From positions 2,555,501-2,619,500 of the forward strand of contig NZ_MTPW01000001.1 of NCBI RefSeq assembly GCF_002954765.1: a DNA stretch of 64,000 nt, in the 5' to 3' direction. Both the position numbers and the translations under genes were made by a program. This DNA comes from Nonlabens arenilitoris (GTDB taxonomy: Bacteria; Bacteroidota; Bacteroidia; Flavobacteriales; Flavobacteriaceae). Under the pieces are notes generated by a model. The model had not been told where the DNA came from, did no database searches, and saw only the letters and a program-made list of their open reading frames with translations. Below, piece after piece: positions 36,433 to 46,704 of this stretch. The first letter of the stretch is position 1. Each line of letters starts with the position of its first letter.

Positions 36433-36517
36433 GTTAATAATTGATTTTATTTCCACTTTTTCGCGCAAGCAAAAAAAATAGTTTTGAGTATTGATACTTA
36501 AGCAATTGATTTAGGTA

Positions 36518-38248
36518 TTAAAATAACTTCTTTCTTAACGCTATTAATCCCAAAACACATATAATAAATAGTCCCATTAGACTACTTCCCATTGTATAAT
36601 CTCCATAAAGAAATTTACCGATAGAAAACAGCAGGCTGTATACCCCAATGATTCCCATAAAAAAGCCCCAAATTTTTACTGGAAAATTATGGAACTTTGA
36701 TTCTTTTCCAAAAATGACATGATTAAAGTGCTCTAGAGTCTCTGCTTGTGTAGGTCTGGTGGTAAATGTGGCGATAAGCCATGCAACGGTAGTAACAACA
36801 ACGTTGAAACATATTTTTTCATAACCAGCCCAGTTTGCAAATAGTTGCGTGTCTAATCGACTGTCTGCAAAAAATATCATAGCAATAATTAAAGAGCTTG
36901 CCATTGCGGTAATCTCACTCCATGGATTAATACGATGCCAAAACCATCGCATAATAAACAGCAAGCCTGATCCAGCACCTATTTGTATGACTAGGTCAAA
37001 AGCATCCTTTGCTTGTTCTAAAACTAATGATAATAGGCCAGCACAAGCCATCATGGCAACGATAGAAAGCCTTCCTACTATTATTTTTTGTTTTTCACTG
37101 GCATCCTTTTTTATAAACCTAGCATAGAAATCGTTCACTACATAACTAGAACCCCAATTTAAATGAGTGGATATAGTGCTCATAAAAGCAGCTATTAAAC
37201 TAGTAATAACTAGGCCTAACAGACCAGCAGGTAAGAACGTAAGCATCGCTGGGTAACTCAAATCGTCTTTAACAAACTTAGGATTTAGATTAGGAAAAGC
37301 AGTCGCTAGCGAGTCTAAATTAGGATAGATAATAAGAGATGCCAGTCCTATAATGATCCATGGCCATGGACGTAAGGCATAGTGTGCTAGATTAAAAAAT
37401 AACACGGCCCAAGTGGCGTTTTTTTCATCCTTTGCTGCAAGCATGCGTTGTGCAACATAGCCACCACCACCAGGCTCTGCACCAGGATACCAGGTACTCC
37501 ACCATTGAACAGCAAGTGGGATTAAGAAAATACCCATCATCAACTCTGTATTAGAAAAGTCAGGCAGTAAATCAATCTTACCGGCAACATTAGGATGCGT
37601 GATGAGGTTTTGCATACCATTGATCTCAGGTAAGTCTAGAATGTACATAGTAGCCCATATAGATCCTACCATGGCAATTATAAACTGTATAAAATCTGTG
37701 ATTAACACGCCTTTTAATCCACCTAATAAAGAATAAAGTACGGTAACAATAGAAGCAATCCACAATGTTTCACCTGCAGTAAAGCCAAACATCACATTAC
37801 CTATTTTTATTGCTGCCAGGCATACGGTAGCCATAATAATGACATTAAATATAACGCCTAGATATATCGCTCTAAAACCTCTCAAAAACGCTGCACTTTT
37901 ACCATGATATCTTAACTCATAAAACTCTAGATCTGTAGTAACTCCACTGCGGCGCCATAATCTAGCATAGAAAAAGACCGTTAACATACCGGTAAGTAAA
38001 AAAGCCCACCATTCCCAGTTACCGGCTACACCGGTATTGCGCACGATACCTGCGACCAGATTAGGCGTGTCTGCTGCAAAAGTGGTAGCCACCATAGAAA
38101 CTCCTAGAAGCCACCATGGCATGTTACGACCAGATAAATAAAAGGAAGATGCGTTCTTAGAACTTTTTTTTGAGACAGCTATTCCTACAAATAGTGATAC
38201 TAAAAAGAACGATATGATGATCAGAAAGTCAATGAGTTCTAGTGCCAT
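36518..38248 (-). CDS. Sodium:solute symporter (SSS family)
   Basis: The 576-residue membrane protein has about 13 hydrophobic helices. SSS features are FYLSGRNMPWWLLGVSMVATTFAADTPNLVAG, where TM1-2 residues bind Na+ and substrate, and LLGGLKGVLITDFIQFIIAM, the GxxK/T...Q-F helix. ISTHLNWGSSYVVNDFYARF is the conserved loop. Family members import sugars, proline, pantothenate or other solutes with Na+. The neighbouring genes are pfkA, gapA and a GlcNAc-kinase-like gene, so a sugar or nucleoside substrate is a reasonable guess only. Confidence 0.9.
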   Translation of the reverse strand: MALELIDFLIIISFFLVSLFVGIAVSKKSSKNASSFYLSGRNMPWWLLGVSMVATTFAADTPNLVAGIVRNTGVAGNWEWWAFLLTGMLTVFFYARLWRRSGVTTDLEFYELRYHGKSAAFLRGFRAIYLGVIFNVIIMATVCLAAIKIGNVMFGFTAGETLWIASIVTVLYSLLGGLKGVLITDFIQFIIAMVGSIWATMYILDLPEINGMQNLITHPNVAGKIDLLPDFSNTELMMGIFLIPLAVQWWSTWYPGAEPGGGGYVAQRMLAAKDEKNATWAVLFFNLAHYALRPWPWIIIGLASLIIYPNLDSLATAFPNLNPKFVKDDLSYPAMLTFLPAGLLGLVITSLIAAFMSTISTHLNWGSSYVVNDFYARFIKKDASEKQKIIVGRLSIVAMMACAGLLSLVLEQAKDAFDLVIQIGAGSGLLFIMRWFWHRINPWSEITAMASSLIIAMIFFADSRLDTQLFANWAGYEKICFNVVVTTVAWLIATFTTRPTQAETLEHFNHVIFGKESKFHNFPVKIWGFFMGIIGVYSLLFSIGKFLYGDYTMGSSLMGLFIICVLGLIALRKKLF

Positions 38249-38364
38249 AGGTAAAAGTTATTAACGATAACGTTTGAATTTTTAGAATTGGTTAAATATA
38301 GAATAAAACATGAGTTTCATTAAGGATTCTTTGCTAGATTAGCATGGATTATATGAAAAACGCA

Positions 38365-39351
38365 ATGAATCAAACGATTAAGAAAATAGGTGTTATGACC
38401 TCTGGAGGCGATTCTCCAGGGATGAATGCTGCATTAAGATCAGTAGTACGTACCTGTGCATTTCATGGTGTAGAATGTTTAGGTATTTATCGCGGTTATC
38501 AAGGATTGATAGAAGGTGATTTTAAAGAAATGACTGCACGTAGTGTCAATAATATCATTAATAAAGGTGGAACGATACTTAAAAGTGCACGTTCTCAAGA
38601 ATTCCGCACGGTAGAAGGAAGAAAGAAAGCTTATGAGCACGTAAAAGCATCTGGTATGGATGCGTTAGTGGTAATAGGTGGAGATGGTAGTTTTACCGGT
38701 GGTATGGTCTTTAATGAAGAGTTTAACTTTCCTGTAATGGGAATTCCTGGTACTATAGATAATGATATTTATGGGACCAGTTCAACCTTAGGTTTTGACA
38801 CTGCATTAAATACGGTAGTAGAGTGTATCGATAAGATTAGGGATACGGCCAGTTCTCACAACAGACTATTTTTTGTAGAGGTCATGGGACGTGATGTAGG
38901 GCACATCGCTCTTAATGCTGGAGTAGGTGCTGGTGCAGAGGAGATTCTTATACCTGAAGAAGACATGGGGAAAGATCGTCTCGTAGAGAGTTTAAAACGC
39001 AGTCGCGAGTCTGGTAAATCATCGAGTATAGTAGTAGTTGCCGAAGGTGATAAGACAGGTGATAACGTGTTTGAGTTAAAAGATTATGTAGAGAAGAACA
39101 TGCCAGAGTATGAGGTACGTGTATCTGTACTAGGTCACATGCAACGCGGTGGCTCGCCATCATGTTGGGATCGTGTTCTCGCCAGTCGTATGGGCGTTAA
39201 AGCAGTAGAAAGTCTTCTAGAAGGTAAGACTAATTATATGGTCGGTATCAATAATAATAAGATTGAGTTATGTCCATTGGACATGGCTGTAAAAGGTAAA
39301 ACCGAAATTGACACAGAGCTCTTACGAGTATCTGATATCATGACGGTATAA
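38365..39351 (+). CDS. pfkA: 6-phosphofructokinase
   Basis: This glycolytic enzyme phosphorylates fructose 6-phosphate at the expense of ATP. The 328-residue product from MNQTIKKIGVMTSGGDSPGMNAA has the GGDSPG substrate loop, VVIGGDGSFTGG, PGTIDNDIYGT, TALNTVVECIDKIRDTASSH and VEVMGRDVGHIAL, with allosteric-site residues later in the chain. An in-frame ATG 21 bases upstream (38344) cannot be excluded. It is followed by gapA 70 bases later, so pfkA and gapA may share transcription. A palindromic repeat lies 16 bases after its stop. Confidence 0.94.
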   Translation: MNQTIKKIGVMTSGGDSPGMNAALRSVVRTCAFHGVECLGIYRGYQGLIEGDFKEMTARSVNNIINKGGTILKSARSQEFRTVEGRKKAYEHVKASGMDALVVIGGDGSFTGGMVFNEEFNFPVMGIPGTIDNDIYGTSSTLGFDTALNTVVECIDKIRDTASSHNRLFFVEVMGRDVGHIALNAGVGAGAEEILIPEEDMGKDRLVESLKRSRESGKSSSIVVVAEGDKTGDNVFELKDYVEKNMPEYEVRVSVLGHMQRGGSPSCWDRVLASRMGVKAVESLLEGKTNYMVGINNNKIELCPLDMAVKGKTEIDTELLRVSDIMTV

Positions 39352-39366
39352 TAGATTTTTTAAATA

Positions 39367-39382
39367 CGCTTTCGCGAAAGCG
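39367..39382. repeat. 16-bp palindrome between pfkA and gapA
   Basis: Exact consensus copy beginning 16 bases after the pfkA stop. Confidence 0.95.
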
Positions 39383-39420
39383 TGCAAACAACAATTAATA
39401 AGAACTAACAATTAAATAAG

Positions 39421-40425
39421 ATGAGTAAAAAACTGAAATTAGCAATCAACGGATTTGGTCGCATAGGACGTATCGTTTTTAGAGCAACTCTAGAACGTGC
39501 CAACGTAGAAGTAGTAGCAATTAATGATTTAGTAGATGTAGAACAACTAGCTTACTTGCTAGAATATGATTCTGTACACGGACGTTATGGTGGATCTATT
39601 GAAATTAAAGATGGTAACTTAATCATTGACGGCGTACAAGTTCGTGTCACTGCAGAGCGTGACCCGAAGAACTTAAAATGGGATGAAGTAGGAGTAGACG
39701 TTGTTGCAGATTGTACCGGTATTTTTACTGATCTAGATAGTGCACAGGCACATATCGATGCTGGAGCAAAGAAAGTGGTGATATCTGCACCATCAAAAAC
39801 AGCACCTATGTTTGTAATGGGTGTTAACGATCATGAATTAACTGCAGATCATAAAATTGTATCTAACGCTTCATGTACGACAAACTGTCTAGCACCTATG
39901 GCAAAGATACTTGATGAGAATTTTGGTATTGCTGAGGCTTTAATGACTACAGTACATGCAACTACAGCAACGCAAGCAACTGTTGATGGTCCTAGCAAGA
40001 AAAACTATCGACTAGGTCGTAGTGCTATGAATAATATTATACCTGCAACAACTGGTGCGGCAGTGGCAGTTACTAAGGTGATTCCATCTTTAAAGGGGAA
40101 ATTAACGGGTATGGCGTTCCGTGTGCCTACGGTTGATGTATCTGTAGTAGATTTAACGGTTAAGTTAAATAAAGAAACTTCTCTAGAAGAAATTAATAAA
40201 GCGTTTAAAGATGCGTCTACAGGTGCTATGGCTGGTGTAGTAGGTTATACTGATGAAGCAGTGGTGTCACAGGATTTTGTAAGTGATGCTAGAACTAGTA
40301 TATATGATGCAGGCGCAGCTATAGAATTAAACCCTACATTCTTTAAGTTAGTTAGCTGGTATGATAACGAGTTTGGTTATTCTAATAAGTTAGTAGACCT
40401 AGCTGAAAAAGTACACTCTCTATAA
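39421..40425 (+). CDS. gapA: Type I glyceraldehyde-3-phosphate dehydrogenase
   Basis: This glycolytic enzyme makes 1,3-bisphosphoglycerate with NAD+ reduction. The 334-residue product has the NAD motif [25 protein letters not shown], the catalytic cysteine in [13 protein letters not shown], and [18 protein letters not shown] with the catalytic histidine. [17 protein letters not shown] closes the C-terminal domain. A terminator follows immediately. It sits in line with pfkA, and expression with it is plausible. Confidence 0.96.
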   Translation: MSKKLKLAINGFGRIGRIVFRATLERANVEVVAINDLVDVEQLAYLLEYDSVHGRYGGSIEIKDGNLIIDGVQVRVTAERDPKNLKWDEVGVDVVADCTGIFTDLDSAQAHIDAGAKKVVISAPSKTAPMFVMGVNDHELTADHKIVSNASCTTNCLAPMAKILDENFGIAEALMTTVHATTATQATVDGPSKKNYRLGRSAMNNIIPATTGAAVAVTKVIPSLKGKLTGMAFRVPTVDVSVVDLTVKLNKETSLEEINKAFKDASTGAMAGVVGYTDEAVVSQDFVSDARTSIYDAGAAIELNPTFFKLVSWYDNEFGYSNKLVDLAEKVHSL

Positions 40426-40432
40426 TTTTAAA

Positions 40433-40461
40433 AAGGCTATCGATTACATATCGATAGCCTT
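40433..40461. terminator. Terminator after gapA
   Basis: Arms 40433-40444 (AAGGCTATCGAT) and 40450-40461 pair perfectly around a 5-base loop, followed by CTTTTTT. Confidence 0.85.
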
Positions 40462-40507
40462 CTTTTTTCTATCCAGCCCAAGGATAGACTTTATTAAATA
40501 CTTTTTT

Positions 40508-41365
40508 ATGATTTTAATTACAGATAGTGGCTCTACTAAGTGCGACTGGATTGCTCTTGATAATAATGGAGAGCAGCTATTTAAAGTGAAAACAGGTGGT
40601 ATGAATCCAGCCATTCTTACTCTTGAAGAATTGCCTTTGCGCATTCTAGAAAGTAAAGAATTAGTAGCACATAAGGATCAGGTTGAAAAACTATTTTTTT
40701 ATGGTGCAGGTTGTGGTACAGAAAATCCTAGACTTGCTCTTGAGAATTTATTGAAAAATTATTTTTCAAATGCAGAAGTAGTCGTTAAAGAAGATACAGC
40801 AGCGGCGGTTTATGCGGCAGTAGGTGATGAGCCTGGCATCGTTTGTATATTAGGTACTGGTTCTAACTGCTGTTTCAGTGATGGAAATACTATAGAGCAA
40901 CGTGTCGTTTCTCTTGGATATACGCTTATGGATGAGGCCAGTGGGAACTGGTATGGTAAAAATTTATTGAGAGATTATGGTTTTAAAAATATGCCATCAG
41001 ATTTAATGAATAAATTTGAAAAAGCATATAATCTGGATCCGGATTATTTAAAATTTCATCTGTATAAGCAACCTAATCCTAATGCTTTTCTAGCGCATCA
41101 TGCTGAATTTATTTTTCAAAACCTTGATGAACGTTACATTAAAAAATTACTTAGGAAAGGATTGCGTAAGTTTTCTCGTAATATGATTTTACAATTTAGA
41201 GAAGAAATTAAATCTTATGAAGTTCATTTTGTAGGTAGTATTGCCCACTTTGCACAAGATAGAATTAAACAGGTCGCTGCAGAGTTTGGTTATGAAGTTG
41301 GAAACATAGTACGTAGACCGATTGATGGTCTTGTAGCATATCACAGAAATAAATTAAAAGCTTAA
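40508..41365 (+). CDS. BadF/BadG-family ATPase, GlcNAc-kinase-like
   Basis: The 285-residue protein has the ASKHA sugar-kinase fold: MILITDSGSTKCDWIALDN (phosphate-1, adenosine site), YGAGCGTENPR, VVKEDTAAAVYAAVGDEPG and ILGTGSNCCFSDGN. The C-terminal FVGSIAHFAQDRIKQVA and RPIDGLVAYHRNKL follow the N-acetylglucosamine kinase pattern. Such kinases phosphorylate amino sugars, and in Flavobacteria they are often linked to wall or chitin sugar recycling. Its neighbours pfkA and gapA fit sugar use. It converges on the CIA30-like gene with four bases of overlap. Confidence 0.8.
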   Translation: MILITDSGSTKCDWIALDNNGEQLFKVKTGGMNPAILTLEELPLRILESKELVAHKDQVEKLFFYGAGCGTENPRLALENLLKNYFSNAEVVVKEDTAAAVYAAVGDEPGIVCILGTGSNCCFSDGNTIEQRVVSLGYTLMDEASGNWYGKNLLRDYGFKNMPSDLMNKFEKAYNLDPDYLKFHLYKQPNPNAFLAHHAEFIFQNLDERYIKKLLRKGLRKFSRNMILQFREEIKSYEVHFVGSIAHFAQDRIKQVAAEFGYEVGNIVRRPIDGLVAYHRNKLKA

Positions 41366-41904
41366 ATAAATTTGATGTAGTCTATTTGCAATTCAAAAGG
41401 ACCTTCTTCTTTATCTAATAATATAATTCCCAATCGCAAGATGTTTTCTAATTGTGATTGGGATATTTTTTTACCGGTTTGTTCTCCTACTTTATATTCT
41501 TTAAAATTTCCGAGCGGTAATTGAACGGTAGTCCACTGATCACTATTATTAGAAAATTGATGTTTATAGTTAGGATACCACCAGGAACGATAAGCATCTA
41601 ACTGAAAAGAAAACCGCCGGCCTGTACTTTTAAATTTTATTTCAACAGCTGTGAGGTCTTTAAGATTAAAATTTCCATAAGGACTGCGATAGCTGGCAAA
41701 ACCACCATTATTTTTTAATGATGTTGTACCAGAAAATAAAACGTAATTTTCATATGCCACTGCTGTGCTTTGCGATAAACCACCCATTACGTCATCATTT
41801 ACTATCACCCAATCATTAGTATTCCCAGATTTACCAAAATCAATAATATCTATAGTATTTATCATACTTATGGGAATCAATAATAAAATGAGAAAACGTA
41901 CCAT
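41362..41904 (-). CDS. CIA30-like exported protein
   Basis: The 180-residue protein has a signal-like start (MVRFLILLLIPISMINTID). It then has the beta-sandwich pattern seen in CIA30/NADH:ubiquinone intermediate-associated proteins: WVIVNDDVMGGLSQSTAVAYE, FSGTTSLKNNGGFASYRSP and QLENILRLGIILLDKEEGPFELQIDYI. In bacteria these are secreted or periplasmic carbohydrate-binding-like proteins of unknown role. It is preceded by a short gap to the DUF1963-like gene. Confidence 0.75.
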   Translation of the reverse strand: MVRFLILLLIPISMINTIDIIDFGKSGNTNDWVIVNDDVMGGLSQSTAVAYENYVLFSGTTSLKNNGGFASYRSPYGNFNLKDLTAVEIKFKSTGRRFSFQLDAYRSWWYPNYKHQFSNNSDQWTTVQLPLGNFKEYKVGEQTGKKISQSQLENILRLGIILLDKEEGPFELQIDYIKFI

Positions 41905-41977
41905 GTTAAATAAGTCGAATGATATGGTAAAGCTTTCTATCGATAAGTAAAATTAAATTCAGATGCTTTATATGGCT

Positions 41978-42700
41978 CTATTGCCGTTGCACAAATTGTT
42001 GAATTTCTTTACCATCTGTGAAATAGTAGTGGACTACTGTGTTGTTGAGGTCCTCTATTTGAAACAAGAATTGTAGCTCTTTTATTTTTCTAAAATCTAT
42101 ATCGTTAATCATCCATTGTGGATAGCCATATATTTGTTGTGTAATATCTATATCGCATAGTGCTTTTTTAGCTCTTTTATAAAGTGTCCATGGATGGTTA
42201 GGAGCAAGTTTAACGATCAGTTTGTGGATTTCAGGATACCTGTGTATTATTTCTTCCCAGATAGGAAGAGAAACGATAGCAGTCTGTTTGTACCTTTTAT
42301 CTGAGATAAGATTTAAATCTGATGGTATAAGTTCCTTTAACTCATTCCATTCTTCTTTCTTAAAATAGAAATATTGCAAATTAGTATGATCTTTTCGTAA
42401 GCCGTCTTCATGCTGAAAAATAGCTACTTTAAAATCATTTGTAGTTAAAGAACCTTGGTACTGTAACGGCTTATCCTTCCTGTTACTAGGCCATATGCTA
42501 TCTATAGGGAATAATGGGAATTTATCGTCAACTTCATTTGATTGTGAAAGATGTTGAGCAGGCAATTGAATAGGCCTTAAGGCCTCTACAACGGTTTGAA
42601 TAGTGGTTTGAGAAATTTCCGCTTTTGGATCACGACTATCCATCAAAGAGCCATGTTCACCTTTAGGTGTTTCAAAAAGGCTTTTTAAAAATTTAAACAT
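41978..42700 (-). CDS. Hypothetical protein, possibly DUF1963/YwqG-like
   Basis: The 240-residue protein is soluble with no signal peptide. Its C-terminal part (ITQQIYGYPQWMINDIDFRK, LQFLFQIEDLNNTVVHYYFT) resembles the DUF1963/YwqG pattern, in which a G-x-P-x-W/Q box is followed by a LFQI strand, but the rest is diverged. I see no catalytic motif. It has no close operon partner. The function is unknown, and the family link is tentative. Confidence 0.5.
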   Translation of the reverse strand: MFKFLKSLFETPKGEHGSLMDSRDPKAEISQTTIQTVVEALRPIQLPAQHLSQSNEVDDKFPLFPIDSIWPSNRKDKPLQYQGSLTTNDFKVAIFQHEDGLRKDHTNLQYFYFKKEEWNELKELIPSDLNLISDKRYKQTAIVSLPIWEEIIHRYPEIHKLIVKLAPNHPWTLYKRAKKALCDIDITQQIYGYPQWMINDIDFRKIKELQFLFQIEDLNNTVVHYYFTDGKEIQQFVQRQ

Positions 42701-42730
42701 GACTTCTGATTTTGATTATAAAAATAAAAA

Positions 42731-42756
42731 AAAGCACCAGAATCTACTGGTGCTTT
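42731..42756. terminator. Terminator after the DUF349 gene
   Basis: Arms 42731-42740 (AAAGCACCAG) and 42747-42756 pair around a 6-base loop, downstream of the stop at 42784 on the minus strand. Confidence 0.8.
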
Positions 42757-42783
42757 AAAGTTATGCTATTCAATAGAACTGAA

Positions 42784-44855
42784 CTATTCTGTTGCCTCAG
42801 AAGATTCTTCATCTTTTGAATCTTCGTCATCTGTTTTGTTCATTTGACGTTCAAGAATATTGAGCTGTTTTTGCTTTTCTTTAATTAAGTCTAGTTCTTT
42901 ATCTAATGCAGCTGTGTTCTTTTTTAGTTGAACTACAAAAGGGTTTTTATCATCTTTTGCGTTAATAAACTGCATGTTATTTTCAAGCTGTCTTTTTTCG
43001 TCTTGTATTTCATCACGACGCTTTTTTAAATAAAAGCGCTCATTTGTAAAATCACGAGCATCTCCAGATTCTAAACTAGAAAGTTTAGACTGATATTTAA
43101 GCATTTCTGCATCCACAGCGCTCATTCCAGCAGCTTTTAATTTAGCTTGTAATAATTTATCAAACTTGTCTTGAATATGACGTTTAGAATAAGGAACTCT
43201 ACCTATTGCTGCCCAGTCTGCCATATGTTTTTCAACATCAGCCTTCATAGCATCTTGATCATCTTGTGGTAACATTTCTTTTAAGGCATCAAAGACTCTC
43301 ATCTTTGCCTCAAAATTTGCTGTTTCCTCAGCATTCTCTTCTTTTCTTTGTGCATTTTTCTTATCAAAGAAACCATTACACGCAGCCTGAAAACGCTTCC
43401 AGATTTTATCACTTACTTTCCTAGGAACATGACCTATCTCTTTCCATTCACTTTGAATACGCTTCATAACAGGTAAAGAGCCATTGAAATCATCGCCAGC
43501 CAGGTGCTGCTCAGCAATCTCTATAAGTTTCATTTTCTTATCTAGATTCTCTTGCTGATCTTTCTTTAGGTCTTTATAGAAGGCGTTTTTTGCATGATTA
43601 AATTCACGTCCAACAATTCTAAATTGTTCCCATAAATGATTGTTCAATGCTTTAGTTGCAGGTCCAGTTTGAGTAAATAATTCTTTCAAAGCATTTACTT
43701 CCTCTAGACGGTCCTGCCATCCTTTATGATTTTTGGCACCAGCTGCTGTAATTTTTTAATTTCAGCGATTATGTTTTGCTTAATCGTTTGGTTTTTATCA
43801 GCTAGTTTATCGCGCTCTTCATAATAAGCTTGTCTTTTATCATGTATCACTTTAGTTGCTGCACTAAATTTATCCCAGATTGGATCTCTATGTTCTTTAG
43901 CTACTGGTCCAGCATCTTCTTTCCACATGCGGTGTAATTCTTGAAGCTCACGTAAAGCCTTATGGATGTCTGGCTCATTTCCTAGCTCTTCAGCACGTGC
44001 GATGATTTTATTATGAAAATCTAGATTACGTTCAAAGTCTTTATCACGTAATTCTTTACTTAAATCAATGTAATCATAGAAGTTTTGAGTGTGTAAACGA
44101 TAATCATTCCATACGATGTTATAAGCATCATGTGGTATTTTACCAGTATTTTTCCACTCTTGTTGTAGGGCATTGAACTTTTTAAAAGTAGTCCCTATAT
44201 TTTCCTCTTCATCAATTAAATTCTTAATAGATTCAATGATGTTTTTTCTCTTTTCAAGATTGTCTTCTTGTTCTTTACGTTGTTGACGTTGAAACTCTCC
44301 ACGTTGTTTGCGATATAAACTGTGTAAATCGTTAAACTCTTTACTGATAGGATTATCATAAACAAACTCTGGAGCCGGAGCTTCTTCTGTAGCTGGATTT
44401 GCTTTTACAAATTCATCACGAGCTTCTTTCTCAGCTTCTTGATCTTTTGATTCAAACGCTTTTTTGATATCATCTACATGAGTTTTAATCGTGTTGATAG
44501 GAAAATCCTGTATCAATTGTCTTAAAGATGCTACTAATGCAGGCATTTCTAAGGTATTATAATCTGTATCAGGCAATGTTTGAGCTTCAACATCTTCTAC
44601 ATGATCATCACTGTCGTCATCATTGTCTGTAGTAGTCTCAGTTTCTTTAAGAGTTTCAGCTGGTGCTTCAACTTTCTCATCCTTAATATCTTCACTAGTT
44701 ACGGTTTCTGCTGGTGTAACTGTGGTTGCTTCTACATTTGTTGTAGATTCTGTATTCATGTCATTTTCTGGCATGTCTTGTGGGTTCTGGTCAGTGTTGT
44801 TCACGTTTTCTAAATTTCCGTCTGCATCTTTATGCAGGTTGTCGTTCGTATCCAT
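42784..44855 (-). pseudogene. DUF349 protein, frameshifted
   Basis: Two frames join into one DUF349 protein of about 690 residues, the usual length in Flavobacteriia. The N-terminal part (44855 to about 43740) has an acidic, disordered start, then DUF349 repeats such as FKKFNALQQEWKNTGKIPHDAYNIVWNDY. After the break the frame continues as GAKNHKGWQDRLEEVNALKELF, and more repeats follow (KRIQSEWKEIGHVPRKVSDK). The coding strand reads CTGGTGCC where CTGGGTGCC would hold the frame; the missing base is at the CC run 43739-43740 of the plus strand. DUF349 proteins are long coiled-coil-like repeat proteins of unknown role. The break is probably a consensus error or recent mutation. Confidence 0.85.
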
Positions 44856-44918
44856 AATATAGATTTAAAGGAGTGCAAGATAAAGAGAATCACTAGATAT
44901 GGCAATGATTAAACAGGA

Positions 44919-45710
44919 TTACTGATTCCATAATTCCCAAGACTTCTCTGCTTGATGTACCAGCATTTGATATCCATTAGTTACTCGAGCACCATGGACC
45001 TTTCCCATTTTCATAAACATAGTATTGCTAGGATTGTAGACTAGATCATATAAAATATGCTCTTTTGTGATATGATCATAGGGTAAATCTGGTCTATCTT
45101 CAATATCTGGATAAGTCCCTACAGGTGTAGAGTTAATGATAAGTGAAATTATTTTAAGGACCTCGTTATCTACTTTTTCATAGGGAATACTGTACTCGGC
45201 CTGTGGATTACGAGAAACAAATAGATGTGGTACTTTAAGCGCATCTAATGTATAAGATATGGCTTTTGACGCGCCACCTGTCCCTAAGATTAGAGCATTT
45301 TGTTGAATAGGTAAAAACGGTTCTAGACTTTTTGCAAATCCGTAAACATCTGTATTATGTCCTATCCATTCATTATCTTCTATAACTACTGTATTTACAG
45401 CGCCTATAGTTTTGGCTTCAGGTGTTAATCGATCACAAATTTTAAGCATGGATTCTTTGTATGGAATCGTAACATTGAGTCCACGTATGATCTCATTTTT
45501 ACCATTGGTGGTTTTAGTGATAGGGTTGTAGGTCACGCTTTCGCGAAAGCGTAATAAATCATCCTCTGTTTTTATTTCAAAGTTGCGGTATTCATGATCT
45601 TCTAATCCCAAGTTTTCAAATTTTTCTGTAAAATAAGCTCGAGAAAAACTATAGTCCAATCTCTGGCCTATGAGTCCAAAAACGCTATGCGGGATTTGCT
45701 TGTTGTCCAT
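44919..45710 (-). CDS. aroE: Shikimate dehydrogenase
   Basis: This enzyme reduces 3-dehydroshikimate with NADPH, a step before chorismate in aromatic biosynthesis. The 263-residue product has the substrate loop SVFGLIGQRLDYSFSRAYFTEKF, GLNVTIPYKESML, the NADPH site ALILGTGGASKAISYTLD and the C-terminal VTNGYQMLVHQAEKSWELW. Its start overlaps the second DUF368 gene by 26 bases, so expression is coupled to it. A palindromic repeat is read as RFRES near residue 55. The start ATG at 45710 is clear. Confidence 0.92.
   Translation of the reverse strand: MDNKQIPHSVFGLIGQRLDYSFSRAYFTEKFENLGLEDHEYRNFEIKTEDDLLRFRESVTYNPITKTTNGKNEIIRGLNVTIPYKESMLKICDRLTPEAKTIGAVNTVVIEDNEWIGHNTDVYGFAKSLEPFLPIQQNALILGTGGASKAISYTLDALKVPHLFVSRNPQAEYSIPYEKVDNEVLKIISLIINSTPVGTYPDIEDRPDLPYDHITKEHILYDLVYNPSNTMFMKMGKVHGARVTNGYQMLVHQAEKSWELWNQ
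45536..45551. repeat. 16-bp palindrome inside aroE
   Basis: Exact consensus copy, read CGC TTT CGC GAA AGC, giving RFRES. This is a third reading frame compared with the AFAKA and LSRK copies. Confidence 0.95.
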
Positions 45711-46704
45711 ATTTATCTATAAGATATACGATTAAGAAACCAGCAATTATAAGTCCTATTGCTAGCCAGGTATGTGCTGTTGTAAGGTCTGGCCAGTAGC
45801 GGCTATAGTTTTCTAGTATAGGGTTACCACTAGCGTCTGTCATATAATTACCAGCTACATCTATGGTGTATATTTCTTTTTTCCATGGCCATACCACACC
45901 TAGTGAGCCTGTTATAAACCCTATAATCATGGCATTAGTCTCATTGCGGTAGTGTTTAAAGGTCCAGCCCAGTAGGTGTGATAAACTAATGAGACCTATA
46001 AATGACCCTAGTAGAAAGACTCCTAAAATAGCGAGTAAGTCCATATGAATAGGATCATTCCACCAAGAAAAATCCCATTGTACGACCGCGACCATCGTAT
46101 CAAAAAAGGCATTGATACTGTCTACTAAAAGCAATACATAATTACCTAGTAAAATAAGTATAAAACTGCCGCTTAAACCAGGTAAAGTCATGCCAGATAT
46201 GCTTACCATACCACAAAAAAATACAAAAAATAAGTTAGTATTATCTGTGGCTGGATCTAGTAGTGAGGTACCTACACCTATAGCGGTACCTATAGCTAGA
46301 ATCATAATATTTTTGCGTGTCCAGGCATCATAATCTCTAGAGATATAATAGATAGATCCTAGTATCATCCCAAAAAATGCTGACCACACCAGTATAGGAT
46401 AATTTTTAATTAGTATATCAAATCCTTTACTTACTGTAAAATAACTGAGGACTTCTCCCAGAATGATTAGGGATAGAAAACGACCATTTATATATTCATA
46501 GAAGGTTTTAAACCTACCATTAAATAATAATTTGAGTGCTTTAAGATTAAGTTTTTGAAATGAATATATGAACTCTTCATAAAATCCGGCTACATATGCC
46601 ACGACGCCACCACTTACTCCAGGAACCTTATTTGCGGTTCCCATAGCAATGCCTTTTAATACTAAGTAGAATTTATCGCTAAAACTACGGGTAGGTTGTC
46701 GCAC
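45685..46704 (-). CDS. DUF368 membrane protein, second tandem copy
   Basis: The 339-residue membrane protein has about eight to ten helices and the DUF368 signatures KGIAMGTANKVPGVSGGVVAYV and ISGMTLPGLSGSFILILLG, with the paired PGxSG motifs of the fold. DUF368 proteins (PopT) have recently been shown to move undecaprenyl-phosphate back across the inner membrane. It uses a GTG start that overlaps the stop of the first DUF368 gene (TAGTG), and its 3' end overlaps aroE. Its N-terminus lacks the usual wider glycine motif, so it may be a diverged paralogue. Confidence 0.85.
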   Translation of the reverse strand: MRQPTRSFSDKFYLVLKGIAMGTANKVPGVSGGVVAYVAGFYEEFIYSFQKLNLKALKLLFNGRFKTFYEYINGRFLSLIILGEVLSYFTVSKGFDILIKNYPILVWSAFFGMILGSIYYISRDYDAWTRKNIMILAIGTAIGVGTSLLDPATDNTNLFFVFFCGMVSISGMTLPGLSGSFILILLGNYVLLLVDSINAFFDTMVAVVQWDFSWWNDPIHMDLLAILGVFLLGSFIGLISLSHLLGWTFKHYRNETNAMIIGFITGSLGVVWPWKKEIYTIDVAGNYMTDASGNPILENYSRYWPDLTTAHTWLAIGLIIAGFLIVYLIDKYGQQANPA

